Position numbers and translations under genes: made by a program. Shown piece after piece: positions 15,502 through 25,200 of a stretch of DNA of 38,743 nucleotides. The notes below the pieces were generated by a model. It made no database searches and was not told where the DNA came from. It saw nothing but the letters and a program-made list of their open reading frames with translations. Position 1 is the stretch's first letter. The number at the start of each line of letters is the position of its first letter. Origin of the DNA: Oscillatoriales cyanobacterium SM2_2_1 (GTDB lineage Bacteria > Cyanobacteriota > Cyanobacteriia > Pseudanabaenales > Pseudanabaenaceae); contig JAAUUH010000017.1 of the NCBI GenBank assembly GCA_012031145.1, positions 1 through 38,743 on the forward strand, written 5' to 3'.

Positions 15502-16796
15502 GGCTGTTGTCGCAGGCGCACCGAGTTGCCATGGGAGGGCAGCCCCTCAGCATCGGTCAATAGGGCGATCGCCTCGGATACTTCGGCAAGGGCGGCAGCT
15601 CCATACTGCACAATGCTGGAATGCTTCATGAAGGTCTCGGTGCTTAGGGGCGAGGCATAGCGGGCAGCACCACTGGTCGGCAGAGTATGGTTTGGGCCGG
15701 CCAGATAGTCGCCGACAGCCTCTGGGGTAAAGTGACCACAAAAAATAGCGCCGGCATGGCGAATCTGGGACAAAAGCTCCCAGGGCTCCTCAATTTCCAG
15801 CTGTAGGTGCTCCGGGGCGAACTGGTTGGATAGGTCAGCGGCTTCCGTGAGATTGGCAACAATAATTGAAGCACCGTAGTTGGCGATCGCCTTTTCGGTG
15901 AGGATGCGGCGGGGGTGATGCTCGATTTGGCGCATGACCTCCTCATTCACCTCCTGGGCTAGGCGGCTGCTGGTGGTAATTAAAATGGCGGCAGCCAAGG
16001 AGTCATGTTCGGCTTGGGCCAGCAGGTCGGCAGCCACAAAGCGGGGATGGGCGGTTTCGTCGGCAATCACCAGCACTTCAGAGGGGCCGGCCAGGGAGTC
16101 AATCCCCACATGCCCAAAAACCTGCTTCTTGGCGAGGGTGACGTAAATGTTACCAGGGCCCGTGATGATATTCACCGGGGGAATGGTGGTGGTACCAAAG
16201 GCCAGCGCAGCGATCGCCTGGGCCCCGCCGACGCGATAAATTTCTTCTACCCCTGCGACTTGAGCTGCCACCAGAATCGCTGGATTGAGCATTTTTTCCC
16301 GTCCGGGGGGGGTTACCATCACCACCCGCTTGACCCCTGCAACGATCGCCGGCACCGCATTCATCAGCACCGTACTAGGGTAGCTGGCCTTACCACCGGG
16401 CACATAGATTCCTGCCGCATCCACGGGGGTGTAGCGTTTTCCTAGCACCACATCCCGCTGATCGTCAAAGGAAACCCAGCTTTGGGGGAGTTGCTTCTGG
16501 TGGAACTCCACAATACGGCTGTGGGCTAACTCAATTGCCCGCAATAGATCGCCCTTCACCTGTTGAAAAGCCGCATCCAGTTCGGCACCCGAAACTCGAA
16601 ACTCGGAGGGAGTTAGGTCAACTTGGTCAAATTCTGTGGTGTAGCGCACAACTGCCTCATCACCCTGCCGCCGCACCGCTTGCAAAACTTCCGTTACCGT
16701 GGCTTCCTTGTGAAAAACTTGGTCGTCAAACATGCGGTTGCTAATGCGGCGCAGTTCCGACTCTGCTTCCATTCTTTGGGTGATGATACGTAACAT
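15498..16796 (-). CDS. hisD: Histidinol dehydrogenase
   Basis: 432 residues from ATG 16796 (MLRIITQRM); a GTG three codons upstream is possible. The enzyme oxidises L-histidinol to L-histidine in two NAD-dependent steps, using Zn. Motifs visible: [62 protein letters not shown] (Gln/His Zn-site region), [10 protein letters not shown] and [19 protein letters not shown]. All expected blocks are present. It starts the hisD-SemiSWEET-hisC run. The divergent acyltransferase-like gene begins about 140 nt away. Confidence 0.98.
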   Translation of the reverse strand: MLRIITQRMEAESELRRISNRMFDDQVFHKEATVTEVLQAVRRQGDEAVVRYTTEFDQVDLTPSEFRVSGAELDAAFQQVKGDLLRAIELAHSRIVEFHQKQLPQSWVSFDDQRDVVLGKRYTPVDAAGIYVPGGKASYPSTVLMNAVPAIVAGVKRVVMVTPPGREKMLNPAILVAAQVAGVEEIYRVGGAQAIAALAFGTTTIPPVNIITGPGNIYVTLAKKQVFGHVGIDSLAGPSEVLVIADETAHPRFVAADLLAQAEHDSLAAAILITTSSRLAQEVNEEVMRQIEHHPRRILTEKAIANYGASIIVANLTEAADLSNQFAPEHLQLEIEEPWELLSQIRHAGAIFCGHFTPEAVGDYLAGPNHTLPTSGAARYASPLSTETFMKHSSIVQYGAAALAEVSEAIALLTDAEGLPSHGNSVRLRQQP

Positions 16797-16939
16797 AGGC
16801 GGCACAAAGAAGCTAAGGTTATCCTAGCGCACCTGAATTTTTTTGGGCGCAGCCAGTTCCCCCGGTGGCACAATTTCTCGCAGTGAACCGGAGCGGAATC
16901 CGCTAAGGTATGGGGTGTTGTTGTTGCGGCTCCGCTTCC

Positions 16940-18295
16940 ATGATTGTCTCCCGCGCCTTGCCTCCCCTCACCTTTTACCCGCCGCAGTTTTCTCCTTGGG
17001 TGCATGGCGTGGTGCGATCGCTGTTGCCCCATTGGTTGCGGTGGCGACGCAGAATCACAACCATTGAAACCGCCAATGTAGAGCGGTTAGTGCACCTCAC
17101 CCAGCAGCGCGATGAAGGTACGGTGCGCTACTATGTTGCTTTTCGCCACCCCACGACCGACGACCATCTGTCGATGCTCTACCTATTTGCCCATGCCTTG
17201 CCCCAGAAAGCGCGATCCATGGGCATTCCGCTGCGGGCTCCGGTGCACAGCGCGTTTATTTACGATCGCGGCGTAGCCATTTGGGCCGGTAATATTGTCA
17301 ACTGGCTCTTTCCCCGTCTGGGCGGCATTTCCATCTACCGGGGCAAGCTGGATCGGCAGGCACTGCAAATCATCCGCCAGAATTTTGTGTCGGGGGCGTT
17401 TCCCATCTCCTTGGCTCCCGAAGGGGGCACCAACGGACAGGGTGAGGCCCTAGCCCAACTGGAGCCGGGCATTGCCCAGATGGCCTTTTGGGGCGCTGAA
17501 GACCTAGCTAAAGCCAGTCGCCCTGAAACCGTGTTGATTGTGCCAATCCATCTGCAATATGAATATGAGGCACTGCCCTGGGCGGCAGTGGATGCTTTGC
17601 TGCTAGACATTGAGCGACAAAGTGGCATTACCCTGCCCCCCCCCAGTCCGGAGGAGCGCTACCACAGGCTGACGCAACTGGGACGGCGGATGATCCAATT
17701 GGTGCGATCGCACTATGAAAAATATTACCCCGCCTTTGGCAAGGACACCCCGGACACCGACGACCTTCCTAGCCAGTTGCAGGACTTGATTGATCGCATT
17801 CTGCGGGTCGCCGAAGCTACCCATAGCCTCACCCCGAGGGGCACTGCCATCGATCGGTGTCGCCGCCTCGAACAAGCTACTTGGGATCGGGTTTATCGAA
17901 GCGACCTAGGGAACCTCACGCCCCTGGAAGGTCACTTAGCCGATGCCCTGGCGCGGGAGGCTGGATTGGCTGAGTGGCACATGCGCCTCGCCGAAAGCAT
18001 TCAACACATTTCTGGCACCTATATCGCCGAGCACCCCAGCCCCAACCGCTATGGAGAAATGATGTTGTTAATCTGGCGGGCCCTTGGTCGGGTGAAAAGT
18101 TTGCCCTTTGGGGAGGAGCCCCATCTGGGCGATCGCCGCTTATTGATCTCGGTGGGGGAACCCATTTCTGTCAGCGACCATTTTGCGACCTATCAAACCA
18201 GCCGTGCCGCAGCCAAGGAGTGTGTTGCCCGGGTTACCGCTGAACTGGAAACCGCCATGCGGGCTGCCATTCGCCCTTCAAAAATCCCGTGCTAG
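16940..18295 (+). CDS. 1-acyl-glycerol-3-phosphate acyltransferase-like protein (PlsC superfamily)
   Basis: About 451 residues from ATG 16940 (an in-frame ATG at 16910 adds ten Cys/Gly-rich residues and is less likely). GGISIYRGK (~135-143) and LAPEGGTNGQGEA (~165-177) resemble PlsC-type motifs II and III (the PEGT-like substrate site). The catalytic NHxxxxD motif I is not recognisable: the equivalent region reads APVHSAFIYDRG, with His and Asp one residue further apart. The C-terminal half (residues ~230-450) is charged and helical. It may act on phospholipid precursors, or be a non-catalytic relative. It forms an operon with the zinc-ribbon protein 9 nt downstream. Confidence 0.7.
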   Translation: MIVSRALPPLTFYPPQFSPWVHGVVRSLLPHWLRWRRRITTIETANVERLVHLTQQRDEGTVRYYVAFRHPTTDDHLSMLYLFAHALPQKARSMGIPLRAPVHSAFIYDRGVAIWAGNIVNWLFPRLGGISIYRGKLDRQALQIIRQNFVSGAFPISLAPEGGTNGQGEALAQLEPGIAQMAFWGAEDLAKASRPETVLIVPIHLQYEYEALPWAAVDALLLDIERQSGITLPPPSPEERYHRLTQLGRRMIQLVRSHYEKYYPAFGKDTPDTDDLPSQLQDLIDRILRVAEATHSLTPRGTAIDRCRRLEQATWDRVYRSDLGNLTPLEGHLADALAREAGLAEWHMRLAESIQHISGTYIAEHPSPNRYGEMMLLIWRALGRVKSLPFGEEPHLGDRRLLISVGEPISVSDHFATYQTSRAAAKECVARVTAELETAMRAAIRPSKIPC

Positions 18296-18304
18296 GATCA
18301 GCGC

Positions 18305-18637
18305 ATGATGCAAATCACCTGGCGATCGCTCCTGACTCTCCTGCTGCTGCTGACGCTCCTGAGTACCGTGGGTGGTCGTTGGCTGCTCAATTCCCTGGCG
18401 ATTATGGTTGGCTTCCTGACGATCGCCCCCGTTGTTGGGGTTTGGGCTTTCCGCTGGTGGGTTCAGCGCCGCATCCTCACCGCCCAATGCCCCACCTGCG
18501 CCACCACCTTTAGCGCCGATCGCCAAGGGCAGTTTCAATGTCCCAACTGCGGGGAGATCCTTGAGGTGCACAATAACCGCTTTGTGCGTCCCGCGCCTCC
18601 CGGAGTCATTGATGTGGACGTGCAAGTTATCGAATAG
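18305..18637 (+). CDS. Membrane protein with C-terminal zinc ribbon
   Basis: 110 residues. Two hydrophobic segments (residues ~7-30 and ~31-50) are followed by CPTCATTFSADRQGQFQCPNCGE, a CxxC...CxxC zinc ribbon on the cytoplasmic side (basic FRWWVQRR precedes it). The tail IDVDVQVIE is acidic. Similar two-helix/zinc-ribbon proteins are common in cyanobacteria with no known function. The 9-nt gap from the acyltransferase-like gene implies one transcript, which appears to end at the hairpin 18662-18690. Confidence 0.8.
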   Translation: MMQITWRSLLTLLLLLTLLSTVGGRWLLNSLAIMVGFLTIAPVVGVWAFRWWVQRRILTAQCPTCATTFSADRQGQFQCPNCGEILEVHNNRFVRPAPPGVIDVDVQVIE

Positions 18638-18661
18638 CTTCTACTAATCTTTATGATCTTG

Positions 18662-18690
18662 AAAGCCTTTGCCAATCCGTGGCGGGCTTT
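18662..18690 (+). terminator. Putative terminator after the zinc-ribbon gene
   Basis: AAAGCC (18662-18667) pairs with GGCTTT (18685-18690), and an inner GCCA/TGGC stem extends the hairpin; TTTT and a later T5 follow. It lies 25 nt past the stop. The rest of the 636-nt gap to the giant gene is AT-rich and holds the Pho-box-like repeats; no other gene was seen in it. Confidence 0.6.
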
Positions 18691-19117
18691 TGTACTTTTT
18701 GGGCAGTTTTTACAGGTGGTCATGCGTTAACTAAATATTAGTAATAATACTTAGACAATGCCACAGGAGATCACATAAAACTACATAAATAGGGGGGTGT
18801 TTAATCGAAATTTCTTCAAAAAAATCTTTATTTCTTGATTGTGTAAGTGTAAAGAATAAAGTTGCTTGCTTACAGTTCTTCTATTCTTCGCCAGGGCTTA
18901 CACGAACTGGCAACCGCCCGTAAAAACTTTTGTGTTCTTTTGCTCAGCTAATCTTGGGATCAACTCTAGTAAATAATTTGGAGGGATTCAAAACAGGCGA
19001 TCGCCCTTCCAAGAAGGATTGAGATAATACAAAAAGACACAAATATTAGAGCGAATCAAAAGGAAAATTATTAATTCTTATTCTTGAATTTGATCACGGA
19101 TTACAGGCAATTTTTGG

Positions 19118-19147
19118 CTTAAGCATTCCTTATCCCAACCTTAACTT
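19118..19147 (+). promoter_or_regulatory. Pho-box-like triple repeat upstream of the giant exoprotein gene
   Basis: Three 8-mers with 3-nt spacers: CTTAAGCA (19118-19125), CTTATCCC (19129-19136) and CTTAACTT (19140-19147). The exact 11-bp period and the match to the cyanobacterial Pho-box unit (C/T)TTAA(C/T)C(A/T) (6, 6 and about 7 of 8) suggest binding by the phosphate response regulator (PhoB/SphR type). It lies about 127 nt before the start codon. A weak -10 candidate (GATAGA, 19163-19168) follows. Confidence 0.55.
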
Positions 19148-19273
19148 GCCATGGGACAAGCTGATAGAAAATGACGATGGCTCTTTAGGAGACTCTTCCG
19201 ATTCTGCGAACAACTAAATGATGTTCCCCCTCCCATTTGCCTGTCAGCTTTCACCCTAATAAAGGAGTCCGTG

Positions 19274-22200
19274 ATGGTACGTATTAGCGAAATATTCTTC
19301 AACCCGCCGGGAACCGATGGCCCCAACGAATTTGTCGAACTGGTCGGCACTCCCGGTTCTGTCATTCCCGCCAACACCTTTCTCGTCGGAATCGAAGGGG
19401 ATGCGGGCGGCAATCCAGGGGATGTGCAAACCATCTTTAATCTTTCAGGCTTAACCTTTGGCAGCAACGGCTATTTGGTGCTCTTGCAGCAAGGCTCCCC
19501 CTATACCCCTGCCGCTGGGGCTACCGCCATCATTAGCACCACTGCTGGCTTTGGTGGCTTGCCGGGGGCGATCTTTAGCACTGATGGTGGAACGGATATC
19601 GAAAATGCCTCGGTTACTTTTTTGCTTTATCAGTCTGCTACTGCCCCTACCCTAACTACAGACTTTGATGCTGATAACAACGGCAGTCCTGAATTATTAC
19701 CAACGGATGCTGTGGTTTTAGACTCAGTGGCTATTTTGGATAGCACTGGGGCGGGTGACATTGCCTATGCGGGAATTACCTTCCGCCAAAATGCCGCAGC
19801 CACAGTACTTCCCGGCACGGTAGTGGTCGAAACTCCTGCATTTACAGCAGGATATGTCGGTCGAGTTGGTGCCAGCACGGGTTCCACTGCCAACGACTGG
19901 GTAGCCTCCGAAACCGTGGGGGCATCGCCGAATTTCACCCTCTCAGTTGGCACGACTGCTCCTGCAACCTTTGACGGCACCGCCATTAACACCGTGGGCA
20001 GCATTAACCCCACACCTGCAGCCGATCCTCGTCCTACTGCCACCTTAGTTTCGGCACCCAACATCAGCGTAGCGGGCGGCACTACCCAAACCATTGTGGT
20101 GCGCTTCCAAGACAACAACGCCATTAATGTCGGAACGCTCGATAGCTTAGACCTGCGGGTAACAGGGCCCAATGGCTTCAACACCTTGGCCACGTTTGTC
20201 AGCGTCGACACCAACACCAACGGCACCCCGCGCCAAGCCACTTATCAGATTACGGCTCCCGGCGGCACCTTTGATTTCGCCGATGTGGGCAGCTACAGCA
20301 TTGCCCTAGAAGCCAACCAAGTTTCCGATGATGCCGGACAGTTTGCGGCGGCAAGCACCCTAGGGTCATTTTCAGTGAGTATCCCCTCCCCTGGCTTCTT
20401 GACCAAAATTGGCGATGTTAAAAGCGCCAACGGAGCGGAAATTCCAGCGGTGGATCCCGTCTCCAAGCGCCTGTTTGTCGTAGCAGGAACAGTCGTAGAG
20501 ATTTTCGACTTGAGCAACCCCGCTGTCCCAACCTTGACTGGGCAACTTCCCCTCAATACCACCAATGTGGCAACAGGCTTTGCTGCCCTGCCCAACAGTG
20601 TTGCGGTTGGCAAAAAAGGGACGGTTAGTGAGGGACTGGTGGCGGTGGCGGTGGCCATTGTCGGTGCCGATAACCTCCAAGCCCGGGGCGAGGTGCAGTT
20701 TTTTGATGCGGCGACGGGGGCATTTTTGCGCTCTGTGCAGGCTGGGTTCTTGCCCGATTATGTGGTCTTTACCCCCGATGGTCTGCGCGTCTTGACGGCC
20801 GATGAGGGGGAACCCAACGAAGCCTACACCGTTGACCCCGAAGGTTCGGTGACGATTATTGACCTAAGAACCTCCGGTGGCGTCGCCGGCATTGCTACGG
20901 GCAACGTTCCCGTGGCCACGGCTGACTTTACAGCCTTCAACAACCGTAAAGAGGAACTGCGGCAGCAGGGGGTACGCATTTTTGGCCCCAACGCTACCGT
21001 CGCCCAGGATCTGGAGCCAGAATATATTGCCTTCTCTGGGGACGGCAGCAGGGCTTGGGTGACCTTGCAAGAAAATAACGCCCTTGCCGTGGTTAATGTG
21101 GAAACGGCCACCGTTGAGCGGATCGTTCCCCTCGGATTTAAGGACTACAGCAAAGATCTGCCGACCCTCAAGACCTTTGATTGGAACAACCGACCGGTTT
21201 TGGGAACCACAGCAACGGTCAACCCCACCAATGCCAGTCAAACCACGCCGGGGCAGGAGATTCTCCTGGGTGGCTTCTCGGGCTTGGCCTATCGCGGCAC
21301 CGCTGGTAATGGCAATTTGATTTTTGTCACCCACCCCGATCGCGGCCCCAACGGTGAACCGACCGATATTTTAACGAATCTTGCTGGTAACGAACGTCCC
21401 TTTGCTTTGCCCAACTATCAGTCCCGGATTGTTTCCTTTGAACTCAACCAGGCAACTGGAGCTTTTGAAAACGTGCAGGAAACCCTGCTGTTCCGGCAGG
21501 ATGGTACCACGCCCATCACAGGTCGCCCGAACCTCCAAGCTGGTTCCCAAGGCAGTGCCTTTACCGATGAAGTGGGAGTGGATCTGTTTGGTAATCGCCT
21601 CGACAATGATGCCCTTGGCGCTGACCTCGAAGGCATTGCCTTTGCCAACGACAGCACCTTCTGGATGGTGGATGAATACCGCCCGGCGATCTATCACTTC
21701 AATGCCAATGGGGTTTTGATTGACCGCTTTGTGCCCCAGGGAACAGCCGCCTCGGTGAACTCGACCGCTGGAGCCTTTGGTGTTGAACTCTTCCCCTCGG
21801 TTTACGGCAGCCGTCGGGCCAATCGTGGTTTTGAGGCGATCGCCATTGATACCGACCGCAACCTGCTCTATGCCTTTATCCAAAGCCCCCTTGATAACCC
21901 CGACACCACGGGGGATACCACATCCCGTAACTCCAAGTTGCTGCGGATTTTGGAACTGGACATCAGCAACCCGGCTACGCCAACGGTTTCCGGTGAATTT
22001 GTCTATGTGCTCAACGACATCTCTGGAGCCGGCACCGCCCGCACCGACAAAATTGGCGATGCGGCCTACATCGGTAATGGTCGGTTCTATGTGGCGGAGC
22101 GGGATGACCGCACAGACCTCCAAGGCAATAAACTGATCTACGAGATCGATATCAAAAACGCCACCAATATCAACAACTTGGCAGTGCCCCTCCCGACCGG

Positions 22201-25200
22201 TAAAACGGGGCTGGAACAGCTAACTGTGGATGAACTTGTTGCTGCTGGCGTGCGTCCGGTCTTTAAGCAACTGGTGGTGAATGCGTCATCTTTGGGATAT
22301 CAGGATGTCTCTAAGTTGGAGGGGCTGGCCGTCATTGATGCTAATCGCATCGCCATCCTCAACGACCAAGACTTCGGTCTGCAACCGGCCCCCATCACCG
22401 GCAACGGCACTATCAGCCTAGACAGCACTCCCGAACCCGTGCGCCTTGGCATTATCGAGTTCAACAAGTCCAATGGGCTTGACCCCAGCGACCAAGACGG
22501 CGGGATCAACATTCGCAAAGCCCCGGTGCTGGGCATCTACCAACCCGATGCCGTTGCCTCCTTTGTGAGTGGTGGGCAAAGCTTCTTCGTTATTGCCAAT
22601 GAAGGGGATTCCCGTGATCGCGATGGCTTTAGCGAAGAAGCACGCCTGAGTGCCCGCACCCTAGACCCGATCCAGTTCCCCAATGCCGCTGAACTGCAAG
22701 CCAACACCAACTTGGGGCGATTGATTACCACGTCCACCGGTGACTTGGATGGCGACGGCGACCAAGATCGGATCGTTTCCTTTGGGGCGCGATCGTTTTC
22801 CATTGTAGATAGCGCAGGCAACATCATCTTCGACAGTGGCGATGACTTTGAGCGAATTACTGCTGCGGCTCTTCCCAACTTCTTTAATGCCAGCAATGCC
22901 AACAACACCCTAGACAACCGCAGCGACGACAAGGGCCCAGAACCCGAAGGCGTTGCCGTGGGCACCATCAACGACCGTTCCTATGCCTTCATTGGCGCAG
23001 AGCGCATCGGCGGTGTGTTTGTCTATGAGGTCACCGACCCCCGCAAACCCACCTTTGTGCAGTACCTGAACACCCGGGACTTCACGGTTGCCCCCGCCAC
23101 CAGTAATGCTGGCCCCGAAGGAGTATTGTTTGTGCCCGCTAGCGATAGCCCCAACGGTCAGCCCCTCTTAGTCGTTTCCAATGAGGTCAGCAACACCACC
23201 GAGGTCTTTAGCATCAACACGGGCACCCGGATTAGCGACATTCAGGGAGCAGCCCATCGCTCTCCCCTCGAAGGGCAAACGGTGACAACCCGTGGGGTGG
23301 TAACCGTGATTCGCAGCAATGGCTTCTTTATCCAAGACCCAACGCCCGACAATAACCCCAGCACCGCCGAGGGCATCTTTGTCTTCACCAGCTCGGCTCC
23401 CAATCCGGCGGTGGTGCAGGTAGGGGCTTCGGTCAGCGTGCGCGGTCGGGTTGATGAGTTTCGTCCTGGCAACAACGCCAACAACCTCTCGATCACCCAG
23501 GTCAATGCCAGCGTGAGCGGCGGGCTGGTGGAATCCATTGCTTCCCTGGGCACCATCACGCCCGTGGTTCTAGGAGAGGGCGGACGGGCTATTCCCACCC
23601 AGGCGATCAAGACCACACCGATTACCCAAACCCTGAGCCTCAATGCCCTAGCTTTTGCCGATGAGATTCAGCAGCCGAACATCACCCCTAATACCGGGGC
23701 TACGGGTCGGTTTACCTACAACCTCAATGGCAATACCCTGACGGTTACCGGCGGCAGCTATAGCCAGCTGACGAGCGCCCTGATTGCCAACAACCCAATC
23801 ACCCTCAATGTCGGTGCACCCCGGGCCTTTGGCACGGAAATTGGGGCCTTGACCGTGACCCAAACCTCGACTGTTGCGGGCACCTTTACGGGCACCTTTA
23901 CCCTGACGGCGGAGCAAACTACGGCGGCCCAAGAGGGCAGGCTGTATATCAATATCAGCACTACCAACCTGCCCGTGGGTGAGTTGCGTGGGCAATTGGG
24001 CCCCAATGTGGAGCTAAGCCCCAACTTTGACCCCGTCGTCAATGCCCTAGACTTCTTTGAAAGCCTTGAGGGTACGGTGGTGCAAATCAACCGTCCTGTG
24101 GCGGTTAGCCCAACAGCAGAGTTTGGCGGTGGTGCTGAAGAAATTTGGGTGCTGGCCGATGCTGGTGCGGGTGTGGCCAACCGCAATCCTCGCGGTGGCG
24201 TTACGATCACTCCGGATAATTTTAACCCCAGCCGCATCCAAATCGATGATGAAGTCAATAGCACCGCGTTTCCTAAGGTGACTGTGGGCGACGAACTCAG
24301 TACCGTTGTTGGTGTGGTCAGCTATGACTTTAATAACTACGAAGTGCTGGTCACCGCTGCCAATACGCCGACGATCGCCAGACCGAGTAACCTCCAGCCC
24401 GAGGTAACTAACCTTGCCCCCGCTACCGGTCAACTGACGGTCGCCAACTACAACGTCGAGAACCTTGACCCCTCCGATGGAGCGCGGTTCAACACGATCG
24501 CCCAGCAGGTTGTCACCAACCTGAAATCCCCGGACATCATTAACTTGGTGGAAATTCAGGACAACAATGGCGCAACCAACGATGGCACGGTGGGAGCAGG
24601 TGGCACCTACAGCATCTTAATTGACGCGATCGTAGCCGCTGGCGGCCCCCGCTATGAGTTCCGGGACATTAACCCCGTCAACAACCAAGACGGTGGTGAG
24701 CCCGGGGGCAATATCCGGGTAGGCTTCCTGTTTAACCCCCAGCGGGTGCAGTTTGTTGAGCGTGGCACTACCCCCCTAGCAGAGCGCTCCATTGCCAACA
24801 CCGCGGTCACTAACGTCAATGGCAAACCCCAGCTTTCCCTGAGTCCGGGGCGGATTTTGGATCAGAACCTCGCCGACGGCAATGCCTTTAATGCTAGCCG
24901 CAAGCCTTTAGTGGGTGAGTTCCTCTTTAATGGTCAAACCGTCTTTGTGGTCGGCAACCACTGGAACTCCAAGGGGGGTGACCAGCCTCTCTTTGGGCCA
25001 ACCCAGCCACCGGAGGTCTACTCCGAAACCCAACGGCTCCAGATTGCCCGGGAGGTCAATGCTTTTGTCGATAGCATTCTGGCGATCGACGCAGCGGCCA
25101 ATGTAATCGTGCTCGGTGACCTCAATGACTTTGGGTTCTCCCGACCGCTGGATGTGGTGCGGGGTACTGAGGACAACCGCATTGTGCTGTTTAACCTCAA

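Noticed and set aside
20372-22123. Long open frames antisense to the giant gene (up to 250 codons).
   Set aside because: High-GC3 coding sequence opens antisense frames; none shows family motifs or a ribosome binding site.
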